Source: Lachnospiraceae bacterium
Lineage (GTDB): Bacteria; Bacillota; Clostridia; Lachnospirales; Lachnospiraceae
Assembly (NCBI GenBank): GCA_017619975.1
Contig: JAFZRH010000019.1
Span: 1-43,068, forward strand
DNA: 43,068 bases
Direction: 5' to 3'
Shown: positions 31,468 through 39,373 of the stretch, piece by piece
Layout: every line of letters starts with the position of its first letter
Position numbering within the stretch: position 1 is the stretch's first letter
The notes under the pieces: generated by a model
Seen by the model: only the letters and a program-made list of their open reading frames with translations
Databases searched by the model: none
Told to the model about the DNA's origin: nothing
Position numbers and translations under genes: made by a program

Positions 31468-32166
31468 ATGGCAACCTGGATCATGCATCTGCGGATCGCG
31501 GACCGGCTGCTGGACGAGCTGTCCGAAAGCCTGGCTGGCCGTTTGGATACGGAGGCTTTTCTCATCGGCAGCATGGCGCCGGACAGCGGCGTGCCGAACG
31601 CCGACTGGTCAGCCTATTTTCCGCCGAAATCCGTGTCCCATTTCAAAACGAAAAAGAACGACGAGAGCTTTTTCGATATCGACCGCTTTGTCCGGGAATA
31701 TTTCCGGCCGGAGAGCCGCAGAGAGATGACGCCGCGGGCGTATTCCTTCTTTCTGGGCTACTATATCCATCTGCTGACGGACGAGATCTGGACAGAGCAG
31801 ATCTTCGGGGAAGCGAGGATCCGCTATCCGGAGGCGTTCGCGAACGACCGTCCGGCTCTGATCAACCGCTTCAAGGAAGACTGGTACGACCTGGATTTCC
31901 TGTACCTGGAGGAACATCCGGACTTCCGCGCTTTCCGTCTGTATGAGGCGGCCGAGGGCTTCGTCAACGACCTGATGCCGATCTTTTCCGCGGACGCGTT
32001 TGAAGACCGGCGGCGCTATATCTGCGGCTTTTATCACAGCGACGAACACGGCGAGCTGCACCGGACGTATCCGTATCTGACGAAGGCGGAGGCGGATGCT
32101 TTCGTCGAAAATACAGGCCGTCGGCTGACCGGCGCATTAATAGATATGGAAAAGGAGAACCGATGA
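31468..32166 (+). CDS. Zinc-dependent phospholipase C-like protein
   Basis: The 232-residue protein has the His/Asp pattern of the zinc-dependent phospholipase C/S1-P1-like fold: WIMHLRIADRLLDEL (His near residue 6), FLIGSMAPDSG (Asp), VSHFKT and FFLGYYIHLLTDEIW (His and Asp), then a helical C-terminal half. Cytosolic relatives without a signal peptide are frequent in Clostridia, and their substrates are not known. There is no export signal here. RBS AGAGGAG. Its stop overlaps the start of the next gene by 4 nt. Confidence 0.82.
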   Translation: MATWIMHLRIADRLLDELSESLAGRLDTEAFLIGSMAPDSGVPNADWSAYFPPKSVSHFKTKKNDESFFDIDRFVREYFRPESRREMTPRAYSFFLGYYIHLLTDEIWTEQIFGEARIRYPEAFANDRPALINRFKEDWYDLDFLYLEEHPDFRAFRLYEAAEGFVNDLMPIFSADAFEDRRRYICGFYHSDEHGELHRTYPYLTKAEADAFVENTGRRLTGALIDMEKENR

Positions 32167-33545
32167 AGATCCTTGTTCTGAACGGATCCCCGGCGGGGGA
32201 TAACAGCATCACACTGCAGACAGTAGAATACTGGAAGGTCCTGTTTCCGGAACACAGCTGGGAGACGCTGCCCGTGGGGCAGAAGATCAAAAGTTTTGAG
32301 CACGATTTTTCGGGCGCGAAGGCTGCGCTTAAGGCGGCGGACCTGATCGTATTCTGCTATCCGGTCTATACCTTCCTGGTGCCGGCGCAGCTGCACCGCT
32401 TTATCGAACTGATTAAGGAAACCCAAGTGGATCTCACCGGGAAAACTGCCACGCAGATCACGACCTCCAAGCATTTCTACGACATCACCGCGCACCGCTT
32501 TATAGAAGATATCTGCGGCGATCTGGGCCTGAAAACCCTGCACGGCCTCTCCGCGGACATGGAAGACATTTTGACGGAGCAGGGACAGCGGGAGGCGCGG
32601 GATTTCTTCCAATTCATCTGCTGGAACGTCGAAAACGGCTTCTGCGAGAACGCAGGGCGCGGGACAGATAACACGCCGCATCAGCCGGTGATCGCTTCGG
32701 AAGGCAGCCCGGCCGAAAAGAAGACGGGATATCGGATCGCGCTGGTCACGGATTATGATCCGGCCGCCACGGATCCTTCGCTTTTGGCCATGATCCGCCG
32801 CTTTGAAAACTGTCTGCCGGCCGCCTGCGAGGAGGTCAACCTGCACGATTTCCCCTTCGCCGGCGGGTGCCTGGGCTGCTTTCACTGCGCCTCGGACGGC
32901 ATGTGTATTTATAAAGACGGCTTTGACAGCTTCCTGCGGGAGCATATCAACGGCGCGGACGCCGTAGTCTATGCGTATACGGTCAAGGATCATTCCATGG
33001 GCTCGCGCTTTAAGACCTACGACGACCGCCAGTTCTGCAACGGTCACCGCACCGTGACCATGGGCAAGCCGGTGGGGTATCTCGTGAGCGGCGATCTTTC
33101 GGCGGAAGAGAATCTGCGCACGCTGATGGAGGCCCGCGCACAGGCGGGCGGCAATTTCCTGGCCGGCATCGCGAACGACGCGGTAGATCCGGACCGGGAG
33201 ATCGACCAGCTGATCAGCACGCTGGACTACGCGCTGACGCACGACTATCAGGAACCGAAAAATTTCTACGGCGTCGGCGGCCTCAAGATCTTCCGCGACC
33301 TCATTTACCAGATGCAGGGCCTCATGCGCGAGGATCACCGCTTCTACAAGAAGCACGGCTTCTACGATTTCCCCCAGAAAAAGAAGGGACGGATCGCCGG
33401 GATGTATCTGGTCGGCGGCCTCATGAAGAATCAGAAGCTGCAGAAAAAGATGAAATTCAGCATGACGGACGGCATGATGATGGCCTACCGCAAGGTCATC
33501 GAAAAAGCGAAAAAAGACGCGGCGGCCCGGCAGAGCAGCGAATAA
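32163..33545 (+). CDS. Double flavodoxin-fold oxidoreductase
   Basis: This 460-residue protein carries two flavodoxin-like domains in one chain. The first (1-150) starts MKILVLNGSPAGDNS, an FMN phosphate loop, with FCYPVYTFLVPAQLHRFIEL as the second flavin contact. The second (about 188-345) restarts with YRIALVTDYDPAATD. It has GGCLGCFHCASDGMC, a Cys-X2-Cys-X2-Cys pattern plus a fourth Cys six residues on, and DAVVYAYTVKDHSMGSRFKTYDDR. Family members of the second type are about 250 residues alone. The fusion may hold two flavins or one flavin and an iron-sulfur cluster and move electrons within one chain. ATG overlaps the previous stop (ATGA). Confidence 0.85.
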   Translation: MKILVLNGSPAGDNSITLQTVEYWKVLFPEHSWETLPVGQKIKSFEHDFSGAKAALKAADLIVFCYPVYTFLVPAQLHRFIELIKETQVDLTGKTATQITTSKHFYDITAHRFIEDICGDLGLKTLHGLSADMEDILTEQGQREARDFFQFICWNVENGFCENAGRGTDNTPHQPVIASEGSPAEKKTGYRIALVTDYDPAATDPSLLAMIRRFENCLPAACEEVNLHDFPFAGGCLGCFHCASDGMCIYKDGFDSFLREHINGADAVVYAYTVKDHSMGSRFKTYDDRQFCNGHRTVTMGKPVGYLVSGDLSAEENLRTLMEARAQAGGNFLAGIANDAVDPDREIDQLISTLDYALTHDYQEPKNFYGVGGLKIFRDLIYQMQGLMREDHRFYKKHGFYDFPQKKKGRIAGMYLVGGLMKNQKLQKKMKFSMTDGMMMAYRKVIEKAKKDAAARQSSE

Positions 33546-33573
33546 AAACATCATATCGGGAGGGGCCGGCAGG

Positions 33574-34218
33574 ATGAGCCCTGCCCGGAAAGAGAGCAGA
33601 CAAATGGGACTGGAATCTTTTATCCCCAGCGGCAATAAGCGGCTGGATAAACAACTGATCTTTACGGCCGAGATCGACAAGATGACGCAGGTGCTCCGCC
33701 GGACGGTCCTGATCGATAAGAGCCGACGCGAGAACGACGCGGAGCATTCCTGGCATATCGCGGTGATGGCGCTGCTTTTTTCGGAATATGCGCTGCGGCC
33801 GCCGGATATCGGTCGTGCGGTGCAGATGTGCGTGGTGCACGACCTGATCGAGATCTACGCGGGCGATACCTTCGCCTACGATGCGGCGGGCAATCGGGAC
33901 AAAGCGGCGCGTGAAGCGGCGGCCGCCGATAAACTCTACGCGCTGCTGCCCGAAGAGCAGGGAGCCCTTCTGCGCTCCCTTTGGGAAGAGTTTGACGCGA
34001 TGGAGACGGACGATGCGAAATATGCGGCCTGCCTGGACCGCCTGCAGCCCTTCCTGCACAATTCGCTGACGGACGGCCATACCTGGGTGGCAGGAAACGT
34101 CGACCGCGCCGACGTAGAAAAGCGCATGGCGCCGATCCAAGAGTTCATGCCGCAGGTTTATGAATGGATCCGGACGGTGCTGGACGGAGCGGTGGAGCGC
34201 GGCTGGGTCAGACCGTAA
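33574..34218 (+). CDS. HD-domain phosphohydrolase (YfbR-like)
   Basis: The product (214 residues from ATG 33574, or 204 from ATG 33604) shows the HD metal site in order: NDAEHSWHIAVMA (His), VVHDLIEIYAGDTFAYD (His-Asp, then Glu and Asp) and AACLDRLQP (last Asp). This is the pattern of YfbR-type 5'-deoxynucleotidases and the eukaryotic HDDC2 group. It probably removes phosphate from deoxynucleoside monophosphates. The start at 33574 has a GGGAGGGG site 8 nt before it; the second start gives an N-terminus closer to relatives, so either is possible. The gene follows the flavoprotein by 28 nt. Confidence 0.88.
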   Translation: MSPARKESRQMGLESFIPSGNKRLDKQLIFTAEIDKMTQVLRRTVLIDKSRRENDAEHSWHIAVMALLFSEYALRPPDIGRAVQMCVVHDLIEIYAGDTFAYDAAGNRDKAAREAAAADKLYALLPEEQGALLRSLWEEFDAMETDDAKYAACLDRLQPFLHNSLTDGHTWVAGNVDRADVEKRMAPIQEFMPQVYEWIRTVLDGAVERGWVRP

Positions 34219-34287
34219 GAAACGTGTATTAACTATAAGTCAAAGGGTATAAAGAAAAAGTAAAAAAACCTGCGGGAAGGAGAGCCT

Positions 34288-34980
34288 ATGAATTCGGAGC
34301 AGAAGCCTCAGGAAGAATATATCCGCAGCCTGTTTGTCGCCCGGGCCGAAAAGGAAAAGAAAACCAAGCTGGAGCGGTATCGGCACTTAAATCCGCTGGT
34401 CCGCCCGGGCCAGATCCTCCTTGCCGGCAGCAGTCTCATGGAATATTTCCCCGTCCACGAGCTGCTGGAAGACAGAAAGATCCGTCTGCCGCTGGCAGTC
34501 TACAACCGCGGGATCGCCGGCTTCACGACCGCGGAACTGCTGGAGAGCATGGATGAGTGCGTCTATGCGCTGGAGCCGTCGAAGATCTTCCTCAATATCG
34601 GAACGAACGATATGAACGGCCCGGCTTATACGGAAGAGGGCATGATCGGCAATTACCGGAAGATCCTCACGGGGATCCGGGAGCGGCTGCCGGAAGTCAG
34701 GCTGTATCTGATGGCTTATTATCCGGTCTGTCCGCAGGCGGCGAAGGGGCATCCGACCATCGAAGCGGTGCTGCAGTGGCGCACGAAGGAACGGATCGCG
34801 GCGGCGAATGAAGCCGTCCGGCGGCTGGCGGCAGAATTTGGCGCGGCTTATATCGACTGCAACGCCGGGATCACGGATGAGAACGGTTTTCTGAAAGCCG
34901 AATACGCCGTCGAAGGCCTTCACATGTACGGCGACGGATACGCGAAGGTGCTGGACGCGTTGCTGCCGTATCTGGAATAA
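34288..34980 (+). CDS. SGNH/GDSL hydrolase
   Basis: The 230-residue protein has the SGNH blocks: block I ILLAGSSLMEYFPV (nucleophile Ser in GSS), block II YNRGIAGFTTAELL (Gly of the oxyanion hole), block III IFLNIGTNDMN (Asn) and block V VEGLHMYGDGY (His). In block V the residue three before His is Glu rather than the usual Asp. It has no signal peptide, so it should be cytosolic. Relatives act as esterases or deacetylases, often on carbohydrate esters or platelet-activating-factor-like lipids. RBS AAGGAG. It is spaced 69 nt from the HD gene. Confidence 0.9.
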   Translation: MNSEQKPQEEYIRSLFVARAEKEKKTKLERYRHLNPLVRPGQILLAGSSLMEYFPVHELLEDRKIRLPLAVYNRGIAGFTTAELLESMDECVYALEPSKIFLNIGTNDMNGPAYTEEGMIGNYRKILTGIRERLPEVRLYLMAYYPVCPQAAKGHPTIEAVLQWRTKERIAAANEAVRRLAAEFGAAYIDCNAGITDENGFLKAEYAVEGLHMYGDGYAKVLDALLPYLE

Positions 34981-35030
34981 ATCTTTCCGGAACAACAGGC
35001 GGAAGAGTCAGGAAATTGTCGGATTGACAC

Positions 35031-35060
35031 TTGAGATAAAAAATGATTTTGTGATACTAT
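35031..35060 (+). promoter_or_regulatory. Promoter of the DUF6273 lipoprotein gene
   Basis: TTGAGA (35031-35036), 18 nt, TACTAT (35055-35060); GATACT at 35053 gives a 16-nt spacer. A second TTGACA lies just upstream at 35024 but is too far from either -10. The start codon is 80 nt further on. Confidence 0.55.
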
Positions 35061-35139
35061 ACGAGGCGGATGCCGGCATCCGGATCTGCGGAGGCATGAA
35101 GCAGAGGGTTCCGGATGTGAAAGGAGCGTATCGTTTGTC

Positions 35140-36318
35140 ATGAAAAAGCTGTTGTGTTTCTTGGTTTTTGCAGCGCTGCTGCTGAGTCTGACGGCCTGCT
35201 CGCTTGAGCTTCCGACCAAAGGGGCGGAAGAGGAATCGACGAGAGACCGCGCAAAGAACCGGACGACGGAAGCAACGACCGGATCCGGGCAGACTTCGAT
35301 GCCGGAACAGGTGAACGCGGCAGAATCAACCAAAAACAGTCCGGCTCTCCCGACCAAGACGTCCGCACCTGCGGAAGCGGCGGCGGAGACTCTGCCGGAA
35401 GCGAGCGAGACTGCCGCAGTACCCGAGACACCGGCTGCGATCGAAACGACGGCGGCGGAAGAAACACCGGCGCCGATCGAGACCAGTGCAGTGCCCGAGA
35501 CGCCGGCTGCGATCGAAACGACGATAGCAGAAGAAACGACCGAGGTGATTCCGACGACGGAAAAACCGGATATTACCGTACCGCCGGTGACGGCGGAAAG
35601 TACGGTACAGCCGCCCGAAACGCCGGCGGAAACGGAAGCTCCGACGGAACCCGCGACGACGGAGCCGGAAACGACAGTACCGGAACCGACGGAGCCGGTC
35701 GTTATCCTGAACCCGGGCGATAGGATCACATTCGGACGTTATGAGCAGGACGGCATCCCCTCAAACGGCAGGGAGGAGGTTACATGGATCGTCCTGCATA
35801 TCGAGGGAAATAAAGCGCTTCTGCTCAGCCGTTTCTGCCTGGATTGCAAAAAGGCTCATGAAAAGGATATGAATATCACCTGGGAAGGATCCGACCTGCG
35901 AAAGTGGCTGAACAGCAGTTTTCTGAACGAGACGTTCACCACGTCGGAAAGAGCGCATATCCTGTCTGTTCCGTTGGAAAACAAGGCCAACCCGAAGAGC
36001 GGATTCGGCGCGGCGCCGGAAACGACGGATACGGTTTTCCTGCTTTCCGTTGAGGAAGTGGAACGGTATCTGTCCGGAGATATGTATGAATTCCGCGGCA
36101 CGACGCCGACCCGCTACGCGATGGATCACGGCAGTATGCTGGCTGACAACGGCAATACCTGGTGGTGGCTTCGGACGAACGGCAAGGATCTGAGATACTT
36201 TGCCGAGATCTATTCTTACCGTGAATTTGACTATATGGGCGATCTGGCAACCGATCCGGAGCAGGCCGTCCGCCCGGCGATCTGGGTCGATATCACGGGA
36301 CTGGAGATCTCTGTTTGA
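35140..36318 (+). CDS. DUF6273 lipoprotein with a long Thr/Glu/Pro linker
   Basis: The 392-residue protein has a lipoprotein signal ending LTAC (Cys20 lipidated). A very long low-complexity stretch follows (about 25-185) built from repeats such as ETPAAIETT and EETPAPIETS. The C-terminal domain (about 190-390) carries the features I associate with DUF6273: ITFGRYEQDG, VTWIVLHIEGNKALLLSRF, a WEGSDLRKWLNSSF stretch, VFLLSVEEVERYL and AVRPAIWVDI. The linker should hold the domain away from the membrane, through the wall. The domain's function is unknown. RBS AAAGGAG. Strong terminator follows. Confidence 0.85.
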   Translation: MKKLLCFLVFAALLLSLTACSLELPTKGAEEESTRDRAKNRTTEATTGSGQTSMPEQVNAAESTKNSPALPTKTSAPAEAAAETLPEASETAAVPETPAAIETTAAEETPAPIETSAVPETPAAIETTIAEETTEVIPTTEKPDITVPPVTAESTVQPPETPAETEAPTEPATTEPETTVPEPTEPVVILNPGDRITFGRYEQDGIPSNGREEVTWIVLHIEGNKALLLSRFCLDCKKAHEKDMNITWEGSDLRKWLNSSFLNETFTTSERAHILSVPLENKANPKSGFGAAPETTDTVFLLSVEEVERYLSGDMYEFRGTTPTRYAMDHGSMLADNGNTWWWLRTNGKDLRYFAEIYSYREFDYMGDLATDPEQAVRPAIWVDITGLEISV

Positions 36319-36339
36319 GATCGGAGGTATTTCCTTACG

Positions 36340-36367
36340 AGGGCTGACTGATAAGCAGCCCTTTTTT
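36340..36367 (+). terminator. Terminator of the DUF6273 lipoprotein gene
   Basis: AGGGCTG (36340-36346) pairs with CAGCCCT (36356-36362), 9-nt loop, then a run of six T. It lies 22 nt after the stop. Confidence 0.8.
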
Positions 36368-36447
36368 AATCCGGGAAGAGCAGTTGGATGCTTCGCTCCG
36401 CTTACACTGTAAATTCAACCTCTTCATCGAAGGGAAAGTTGTTCAGA

Positions 36448-36789
36448 TTAATAAAAGAGAGCATTGGTTTCCCGGGGCATCTGGTTGTCGGCAGCTTCGT
36501 AGCATAGCCGAATCCGGACTCCAATTTTTTCACAGATTTCGCAGAGCCGTTTTATCGTTATATTGTTCGTCCCGGATTCATACTGAGAGATCATTGGCTG
36601 CGTTACGCCAATTTCCCGCGCCAGCTCCGATTGATTCAGCTGATGTTTCTTTCGGTAATTCACCAGCTGTAGTGAAAACTCATCCAGTGCCTTGGCGGAC
36701 ATATACCCGGCATAGTTTTCAAGCGGCTTTTCCAACTGGCCAGTAAAGTAATCAACAATAGCATGTGCATCTGAAAAAATGGGATTCAT
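36448..36789 (-). CDS. XRE-family DNA-binding regulator
   Basis: The ATG at 36789 has an AAGGAGG site and gives a 113-residue protein. Residues about 45-100 form the XRE helix-turn-helix: YRKKHQLNQSELAREIGVTQ, then PMISQYESGTNNITIKRL. The first 40 residues form a helical lead similar to solitary HigA/antitoxin-like regulators. The base composition of this gene (about 45 percent GC) is clearly lower than its neighbours, which suggests transfer. No toxin gene is next to it, but a broken methyltransferase gene lies upstream, so the two may be leftovers of one lost island. Confidence 0.85.
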   Translation of the reverse strand: MNPIFSDAHAIVDYFTGQLEKPLENYAGYMSAKALDEFSLQLVNYRKKHQLNQSELAREIGVTQPMISQYESGTNNITIKRLCEICEKIGVRIRLCYEAADNQMPRETNALFY

Positions 36790-36830
36790 AAAAAGCTTTT
36801 CCTCCTTCAAACGTGCAGTTACAGCATGAT

Positions 36831-36857
36831 TTTATAACTTATAGCTTATATTATCAA
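36831..36857 (-). promoter_or_regulatory. Possible promoter and operator of the XRE gene
   Basis: On the minus strand TTGATA (36852-36857) and TATAAA (36831-36836) are 15 nt apart. The AT-rich block repeats CTTATA twice (36838-36849), which could be an XRE operator. Weak because of the short spacer. Confidence 0.35.
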
Positions 36858-36944
36858 GCCTTTCCGGCAGCTATGGAGTTGCCCAAAGTGCAAAATCGCT
36901 TGTAAAGCATATAAAAACGCTTTACAGAGATATCTGATTGCCTT

Positions 36945-37196
36945 AACTCCGACGCTTGGCGCGGTGAAGATGTCATGGGTATCTTCTTCAATGAATTCAA
37001 CCGTTACAAGAAGAAATCTGAGGCAGGACAGGTGTTTACACCGGAACATATTACGGACTTCATGTATAAGCTCCTTGAAGTGAATAAGGATGACCGTATT
37101 CTGGATGGTTGCTGCGGCTCTGGTGGATTTCTTGTGAAGTCCATGGCGAACATGATACAGGAAGCAGGTGGCGTACAGACAGAAAGAACCTTGTGA
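36945..37196 (+). pseudogene. hsdM: Remnant of a type I restriction methyltransferase (HsdM-like)
   Basis: The reading frame encodes about 83 residues: NSDAWRGEDVMGIFFNEF, then KKKSEAGQVFTPEHITDFMY and the SAM motif I region ILDGCCGSGGFLVKSMANM. This is the start of the N-6 adenine methylase core of type I systems, where FTPEHI and a DPACGSGGFL-like loop are typical. A TAA lies upstream in frame (about 36903), and the sequence stops at 37196, before the catalytic NPPF/DPPY motif. The whole family N-terminus and most of the core are missing. It ends 7 nt from the stop of the convergent cotH gene. GC is lower than the surroundings. Not functional. Confidence 0.75.
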
Positions 37197-37203
37197 GTGC
37201 TAC

Positions 37204-39192
37204 TTAATTTCCTTTGGAGCCGCCGGGGAAGCTGCCGTCCGGCCGGTTGCCGGATTGTCCGCCGGGCCGGGGCTTTCCGTCCTCGGATCCGCTGCCGTCA
37301 CGTCCCGGCCTGCTGCCGGACTGGCCGCCGGGGAAGCTGCCTTCGTTAAAGTTGAAGCCGCCGCCTCCGAAGCCGCCGGGTTGATTTCCTCCGGGCTGAT
37401 TGCCGCCGCCGCCCTGCGTGCCCATGTCGCGAACCGAGAGGCCGGACGCATCGACTCGGGCGGAAGCGTCTTGCTCGTTGGTTTTGGCGGACAGGGTTCC
37501 GCTGATCTGCCGGCGGATGCTCTCTGCGCGGAGCAGGCAGAATTCCTTCAGCGTCTCATACGCCTTCGTAAATTCTTCGGCGGTATAGAACGAGGAAGGG
37601 TCTTTTTCGACATAGGGCAGCAGCATCTCGTACAGTGCATCGATCTCCTCCGCAAAGCGGCCGGATTCAAAATAGCCGCTGATCAGCTCGTCGTAGACCT
37701 GGTGATACTGCTCAAGATAGCTTTCGTCCGAGACGATCCAGCTCCACATGGGGCGGGCGCTTTCCTGTGAGCCGGAGAGCGGCGTATCGATGCCGGTATT
37801 GACCAGGGAAGTCGCATCGTCTCCGCCGGAGAAGCCGCCGAAGGCCAGGTTGTAGTCCCAGGGCAGCATGGAGAGCTTGCCGTCGTTCTCGTACAGATAG
37901 TAGTTGTGCAGCAGGCTGCCGGTGTAGCTGTCATAGTTCAGGACGAAATTGTGCGCGGCAAAATAACGAATGACTTCGTCGGTATCGATGCCGGACACGT
38001 CGCCCTCGGAGAGCGCTTTTAAGGCCGCGATCACGCGCTGTTCGTCTTCTTCCTCTGCGTCGGTCTCCGCGTTGTCGAAAATGTCGGAATAACTGGAGAT
38101 TTCATCGTCTTTATAGACAAGATCCGCACCGTTTGAGCCGGTGCCGAAGCCGCCGGGCATATTGCCGGGGAAGTCACCGCCCGGGAAGTTCCCTGAGAAG
38201 TCGCCGCCCTGCGGCATAGAGGGCATCTCACCGCCCGGGAAGTTCCCGCCGGGGAAGGTCCCTGAGAAGTCGCCGCCCTGCGGTGTATCAGAAAAACCAC
38301 CACCCTGCGGGAAAGCTGACTGACCGTTCCCCTGCGGTAAAGAAGGCATTTCCCCGCCAGGGAAATTGCCTCCCGGGAACTCTCCACCCGGGAACTCTCC
38401 GCCGGGCTGATCGCCGTCCTTTCCGCCGACCTTGTCCATGTTGCCGAGCATCTCGGTCTCCGGCTTGTAAAGCTCGCCTTCGCCGTCAGCGACCCGGTTC
38501 AGATAGGACTCGCTGATATCCTCAATGGCAAGATACAGGCCGTGATCTTCCCCGTTGACGGTCAGCCAGACGTAGCTGGTAAGCGGCGCGTTCACACCCG
38601 TCTCGCGGGAGATCTCATAGCTCAGGTAGTCCTTCATGTAGGTCGCATCCGAGTAGAGGTTGTTCAGATTCAGCTTCTTTAAGCCGTAATAAGTCTGGCC
38701 CTTGTTGTATTTGCCGAAGTTCAGCTTGAAGCTGTAACGGTCGCTGTCGGGGTTGCTGGCCACGGAGGAGAGAGAAGTGTTTCCCTTGGTTGCGAAGGAA
38801 ACTTCCGTAAAGCTTTCGCCGTCGACGGTGACCGTCGTTTTATACTTTGTCTTATCCGTCGGATTGGTCTTCAGATCGCTCCAGTCCTCTTCGGAGATGG
38901 TGATCTCGATCGTATGGACGTAGGAAGCATCGAAAAGACGGGACTCGTAATCCGTTTCGGTCGATACGGTTTCCTTGTTCTTTTTGCTGTCGCCGCTCTT
39001 TCCGGTCCCCGTAACGCTGCTGTCCTGTCCTTTGTCGGCTGTGTCAGCAGCTGCGCCAGACACATCGGCAGAAGAGGAGGTGCCGTCCGCGGTTTCGGCC
39101 GTCTTTCCGCTGCAGCCTGAAAGCGCCGTGCCGATCAGGCTTATCGTGAGCAGGACGGCAGCCAGACGCTTATATAAATTTGCTTTTTTCAT
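37204..39192 (-). CDS. cotH: CotH-family lipoprotein with Pro-Gly-Gly repeats
   Basis: The 662-residue protein has a lipoprotein signal ending LSGC (Cys27). A Ser/Thr/Asp-rich linker leads to the CotH kinase-like domain (about 85-560): VHTIEITISEEDW, FATKGNTSLSS, YYGLKKLNLNNLYSDATYM, YLAIEDISESYLNR and the catalytic region MLPWDYNLAFGG. CotH of spore formers phosphorylates coat proteins; others act outside the cell. Inside the domain (about 265-360) is an insert of PGGEFPGGNF- and MPQGGDFSG-type repeats, and the last 65 residues are also PGG/GGG-rich. These parts should be flexible and lie on the surface. RBS GGAAAGGAA. A large terminator-like hairpin precedes the gene. Confidence 0.88.
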   Translation of the reverse strand: MKKANLYKRLAAVLLTISLIGTALSGCSGKTAETADGTSSSADVSGAAADTADKGQDSSVTGTGKSGDSKKNKETVSTETDYESRLFDASYVHTIEITISEEDWSDLKTNPTDKTKYKTTVTVDGESFTEVSFATKGNTSLSSVASNPDSDRYSFKLNFGKYNKGQTYYGLKKLNLNNLYSDATYMKDYLSYEISRETGVNAPLTSYVWLTVNGEDHGLYLAIEDISESYLNRVADGEGELYKPETEMLGNMDKVGGKDGDQPGGEFPGGEFPGGNFPGGEMPSLPQGNGQSAFPQGGGFSDTPQGGDFSGTFPGGNFPGGEMPSMPQGGDFSGNFPGGDFPGNMPGGFGTGSNGADLVYKDDEISSYSDIFDNAETDAEEEDEQRVIAALKALSEGDVSGIDTDEVIRYFAAHNFVLNYDSYTGSLLHNYYLYENDGKLSMLPWDYNLAFGGFSGGDDATSLVNTGIDTPLSGSQESARPMWSWIVSDESYLEQYHQVYDELISGYFESGRFAEEIDALYEMLLPYVEKDPSSFYTAEEFTKAYETLKEFCLLRAESIRRQISGTLSAKTNEQDASARVDASGLSVRDMGTQGGGGNQPGGNQPGGFGGGGFNFNEGSFPGGQSGSRPGRDGSGSEDGKPRPGGQSGNRPDGSFPGGSKGN
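38140..38405. repeat. Coding tandem repeats in cotH
   Basis: The DNA encoding the Pro-Gly-Gly insert repeats itself. TCCCTGAGAAGTCGCCGCCC, followed by TGCGG, occurs at about 38190 and 38258. Copies of CCGCCCGGGAAGTTCCC occur in between. Units differ at a few bases. Such tracts may change length by slippage or recombination without breaking the frame when changes are multiples of three. Confidence 0.7.
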
Positions 39193-39213
39193 ACTGTCAT
39201 TCCTTTCCGGATC

Positions 39214-39288
39214 AAAAAAATGATCACCGGGCCCGGTTCCTTCTGCATCCGCCTTTTTGACGGATGCCGGTTCCGGACGCCGTGATCA
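39214..39288 (-). terminator. Large hairpin with T-run in the cotH leader
   Basis: On the minus strand TGATCAC (39282-39288) pairs with GTGATCA (39221-39227). The inner part has a 7-bp hairpin GCATCCG/CGGATGC (39245-39251, 39261-39267). Seven T follow at once (39214-39220). It lies after tcdA and only 21 nt before the cotH start, so it ends the tcdA transcript or controls read-through into cotH. The rest of the 181-nt gap holds nothing I can name. Confidence 0.65.
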
Positions 39289-39373
39289 TAGGATAAAGCA
39301 AATCAATGACCGTATCGTGCCCAAAGCGTGAACTCTTTGTGAACAAACAGCCGGATCGGGGCTTCGGGCTTTT

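Noticed and set aside
32034-33680. 548-residue open frame on the minus strand
   Set aside because: It lies opposite the double flavodoxin gene, whose motifs are clear, and has no signals of its own.
37168-37770. Ala/Gly-rich open frame on the plus strand at the end of cotH
   Set aside because: It is the reverse of the Pro-Gly-Gly tail of CotH; the low complexity keeps several frames open.
38140-38405. CRISPR-like repeat array
   Set aside because: The repeats are coding, uneven in length and have no spacers of constant size; they encode the Pro-Gly-Gly insert of CotH.
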